Source: Brasenia schreberi
Lineage: Eukaryota; Streptophyta; Magnoliopsida; Nymphaeales; Cabombaceae
Length of the DNA: 64,000 bases
Direction of reading: 5' to 3'
Assembly: GCA_036023115.1 (NCBI GenBank)
Contig: JAYKKT010000089.1
Location: forward strand, 13,841,001 to 13,905,000
Below, one piece after another: positions 59,606 through 64,000 of this stretch (the stretch's first letter is position 1; each line of letters starts with the position of its first letter). The translations under genes and the position numbers were made by a program. A model generated the notes under the pieces. That model ran no database searches, had not been told where the DNA came from, and saw only the letters and a program-made list of their open reading frames with translations.

Positions 59606-59621
59606 AAATATCAGTTAATAT

Positions 59622-60131
<510 letters not shown>

Positions 60132-60959
60132 AAATACCCCGAAATCCCACGAACTTCTCAAATAAACCTGGTTTTTGTAAAAGCAGCCCCAAAGGGCTAT
60201 TTTGAGTCTGGAAACCCAGGAGTCGTCCAGACAAACCCTGTACATATGTTTAAACTGTATATGTTTTAAAATATGTATAATATGCTTTTAAAACCTTTAA
60301 AATACATTTTGAAACCCCACGAAGCGGCTTGGCCTGATGAAAGCAGGACCAGAAGAGTCAAAGAGAGCCCAAAACCGGAGCACATGTCGAGCCCGGCACA
60401 GCAACTCTCGTGTTAAATCCATCCCCAGGATCTCGAACGTCCAAGTCCCTATTATCAGCAAAAATCATGAGAAATCATCTCCGGAAGGTGAAAACAGAAG
60501 CGGACGACCATGTTGGCGAAGACCCAACGCAGACGGAGTACTGATGTTGTCAGACCCCGCACAAACCGTTCGTTTCGAACATACCCTGAAGGAGTCAGAA
60601 TTCAGTTTGGATTGGATCTGGACCATATATATCCAGATCCCAATCCAAACGTATGTGTGGATTTGGATTTGGATTTGGATCCAGAGATCCAATCCAATAT
60701 CCACATCCATGGCCCACATCACCTTCTCATAAATAGAGGTGGGGCCCACTTGAAATTCACGTGGGATTATGGGCATGAGAGAGAATGGGGAGGATAAGCA
60801 TGAGGAGAATTGTATTAAGCTTGACTTGTGTGTCAAGTTTGGGGTTAATCATGTGGGTTAGCTTAATTAGTGTGGGTTTAAGCTTGTATGAGCCAAAACC
60901 TAACCTAGGGCTGCACCAACATGATGCAATGAAGTCTATGGGTTATGCAAAGGGAGCTT

Positions 60960-61250
60960 CCTAACCCAATCCTAAGCCAAAACCCCTAATCCTAGCCCTT
61001 TACCCTAATCCCGGCCTAATCCTAGCCTAATCACCTAACCCACTTCCCTAATCCCAGCCTAATCCCAACCTAATCACCTAACCCACCTCCCTAATCCTTC
61101 CCTAAACCTAGCCTAATTCCCTTAATCCTAACCTAATCCTAGCCTAAACACCTAACCCACCTCACTAAACCTCACCCCAAAACCAACCCACCTAGCTAAG
61201 CCCTAAACCACTAAACCACCCCTCCTAAACCCTAGCACACCATATCCCTA
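60960..61250 (+). repeat. degenerate CCTAAYCC repeat inside the solo LTR
   Basis: About 290 bp of variants of CCTAATCCTAGCC and CACCTAACCCACCTCC. It resembles telomere-like minisatellite but has irregular spacing and is not a telomere array. Confidence 0.8.
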
Positions 61251-62469
61251 AAACCACCTAAAACAAAATATCTGGCCCCCCCTCAAAACCAACCCACCTT
61301 ATCACCACACCACCACCACCTAAACCACCAAACCGCCCTCTCAAAACCAGCCCCAACCGCCCCTTTGCAACCTATAACCCCCCCCGCCCTAGTGGGCGGG
61401 TTTTTCATCTTTTTCAGCCAGCACTTGGGCCAGCCGAGCCCTCTCTCACCTTGCTCTCTTCTCCCACGTGCACCACCACCACTTCTTGGCCAGCTCCCCT
61501 CCACGCCACCACTACCTCCCGGCCTACTCCACTCCACGTCGCCACCAACTGCCCGGCCAGCTCCATCCACCTTCCACCTGGCTGCCCTCCTTCCACACAC
61601 TGACCTCCCTCTCCTATTCGGTTAGTACCTCATCCCAACTTCACCCTATCTTCTCTCCCCCTCCACTCTCAGCCACCCATACCACCACAACCTTCCCGCC
61701 ATCCTTCCCCATTCGGCTGTCACAACCCATTACACCACCTGCTTCCCTACTTTCCCCTTAGTGACACCCCAGCCACCTTACCTTGCTCCCTAGGACCTGC
61801 CCCTTTCACTCTCAACCACCCCTTAACTCCACCTTCCATAGCACCCTACCTTCCCATCCGTGACATCCCCTAGCTACCCCAGCCGACCACCACTTAAACC
61901 ACCCCTAGTTGGCCAGTCACAACCGACTGCACCCAAGTCACCCGGCCAGCCACACCCTCTTCCTTAAACCATCCTCCTTAGTCACCCATTAGCTCCACCT
62001 TCCGTAGCATCAACCCTCTACCTTAGTGACCCTCTCTAAACACCTCAGCCCGAGGCACCACAACAGCACCATCCCATTCAGCCGGCAAGTCCCCAAGGCG
62101 CCACACCCGTGCTCCTTTGTCACCCGGCCACACACCCTTGTCGTGCCATTCCGAGGAGCTCCCTCTTGCAGCCCAAGGCGACGCCTAAGCCCAAGCTCAA
62201 GCAAGTCACCTCCGGACCAGCTATACGTAAGTGCCTAACTCGGTCCTTATTTGTAGACTTGCTTAAGTTAAATTAAATTTGATACGGGGTTGTAATAACG
62301 GAGCATTGTTCCCCCCGCTTGTAATAACGTGACTTGGCATACCCACACACACGTGCACTTGAGCCTACCTCGCTCTTAGTTGTGCACGATTTTGAACACA
62401 CACGGGCCTAATCAGCCCTTAAGATATAAGTTTATTTATATACTTTAAGTTGTGTGGGGTTTTGCTTAA

Positions 62470-62830
62470 GTTGTGTGTGTTGTCTTTCAATTCTCGCACT
62501 CACACACATTGAGCTTTCACTCTTATTTGCAAGACCCAAGTAAGGGCCGTGTTATACTTTCCTTGGGTTTAATTTCATGTCTTGTGTGTAGTATTTCAAT
62601 TATACACTCACATACATTGAGCTTTCGCTCTTACTCCCAAGACCTTAGTTAAGGCCATATTGCAATTTATATTTGGGTTTAATTTCATGTCGTGTGTGTA
62701 GTACTTCAATTCTTGCACTCATACACATTGAGCTTTCGCTCTTACTCCCAAGACCTTAGTTAAGGCCATATTGCAATTTATATTTGGGTTTTATTTAAGT
62801 CGTGTGAGTTGTCTTTCAATATATACACAA
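62470..62830 (+). repeat. 109-bp tandem repeat inside the solo LTR
   Basis: Three units are marked by GAGCTTTC at 62511, 62619 and 62730. Each has 'cttactcccaagaccttag' or a variant, 'aaggcc', 'tttgggttt' and 'gtcttgtgtgtagt'. A weaker unit may lie at 62890-63000. Confidence 0.85.
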
Positions 62831-63590
62831 CACCCACGCAACACGTTGGCAACCTTCGGGCCCATATATAGTATAAGTATTTTCCTTTCGGTTATGTCTT
62901 TAAGATTTGAGTTTTAAGGTTTAGCAGTGTGCGTAGTCTTTACATATATACACAGCACACACTTGCACTATTAAGCCTTTCCGCTCTTAAGATATAGCCA
63001 TATTTCCCTTTTGCAATTTCCCTTCCGCAATTTCCCTTCGGCAATTTACATTATAAGTCATTTCCCTTCAGCATTGTCTTTTAAATTCGGGTTTTCCCTT
63101 TGGAGTTGCGTGAGTTTGCATTGCATATACGCCATACCACGAGTTAGGACGCATATTGCATCAAAGCAAACCCGATACTCCCACTCAAAAGTCGCCCCAC
63201 TTAGGCTGAGTGTTCATAACACACACCTAGTTGGCCCAAAAAGGGTTAAAAAGAAAGACTTAGGCACGTGCAAATCCACATGAAATAAAATATGAAAATC
63301 ATACCAAAAACAACCTGAATCAAACACCTCAAACACGTTTTCGTAGGTTCTTATATCCCAAAACTCGATTTTAAAAGCGTATAGACTGACCCTTGCGCAT
63401 CGGTGCAAGAAGGTCTGCGACGACAAGAGCTTGCTTGCTCACAGTCGTCATGTTAGGAGTCAGGTTTAAAATATCTCTTCGCTAGCTTAAGTAAGCTAGC
63501 TGGCACGCCCTTTTGCTTAATTAGGACTTAGGCACACGAAAAGGTTCGCTTCAGGCCTAAGAACCAGGAGCGGGAATTTTCTGCGTCTAC

Positions 63591-64000
<410 letters not shown>

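Noticed and set aside
60337..62238. Several proline-, histidine- or glycine-rich frames in the large solo LTR
   Set aside because: They come from the C-rich repeat composition of the LTR, and frames exist on both strands at the same place.

Overview
This is nuclear DNA from a flowering plant with a repeat-rich genome. The evidence is one plant-type multi-exon gene with GT-AG introns, AT-rich intergenic DNA, and a dense collection of plant transposons: Ty1/copia, Tat-lineage Ty3/gypsy, a chromovirus fragment, RTE-type LINEs, tRNA-derived SINEs, a CACTA MITE and long TA microsatellites. The species cannot be named from this window.

The only intact gene I can support is on the minus strand at 6488-11569. 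It is a six-exon BTB-BACK protein of the LRB/POB1 family, a CUL3 ubiquitin-ligase adaptor, 544 codons, with every splice junction in frame. A 47-bp fragment of an RTE LINE, with a perfect 19-bp target duplication, sits in its fourth intron. Its upstream flank carries a GA-rich tract and a short run of telomere-like CCCTAA units. A second minus-strand gene (57975-58650) may have been cut by a retrotransposon but is only tentative.

Left of the gene (1-6300) are decayed LTRs, a plant-mobile-domain fragment and a CT/TA microsatellite. Between 12.4 and 23.8 kb are tRNA-like SINE debris, Tat-type LTR relics, one clean solo LTR (14842-16704, duplication ACATT) and a 0.6-kb direct repeat.

23801-43355 is one nested structure. 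A copia element (Copia-1) with PBS and both LTRs was entered by a Tat gypsy element (25385-35709) inside gag, and by a near full-length RTE LINE (38413-41693) inside the reverse transcriptase. The Tat element lacks a recognisable reverse transcriptase but keeps its second RNase H and integrase pieces.

47427-57969 is a second, related copia element (Copia-2) with a perfect TATAT target duplication. Its 5' LTR holds a solo Tat LTR and its 3' LTR holds a scrambled chromovirus fragment. Between the two copias and to the right of Copia-2 are SINEs with clean target duplications and the CACTA MITE. From 60129 to 63591 lies a 3.46-kb solo LTR inside a TA microsatellite, followed by a tandem TA-rich array that runs off the window.

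All transposon coding regions are broken by stops, frameshifts or deletions. I found no CRISPR, operon, rRNA or tRNA gene, and nothing that supports a wholly new biological system. The most informative content is the reconstructable order of insertions.
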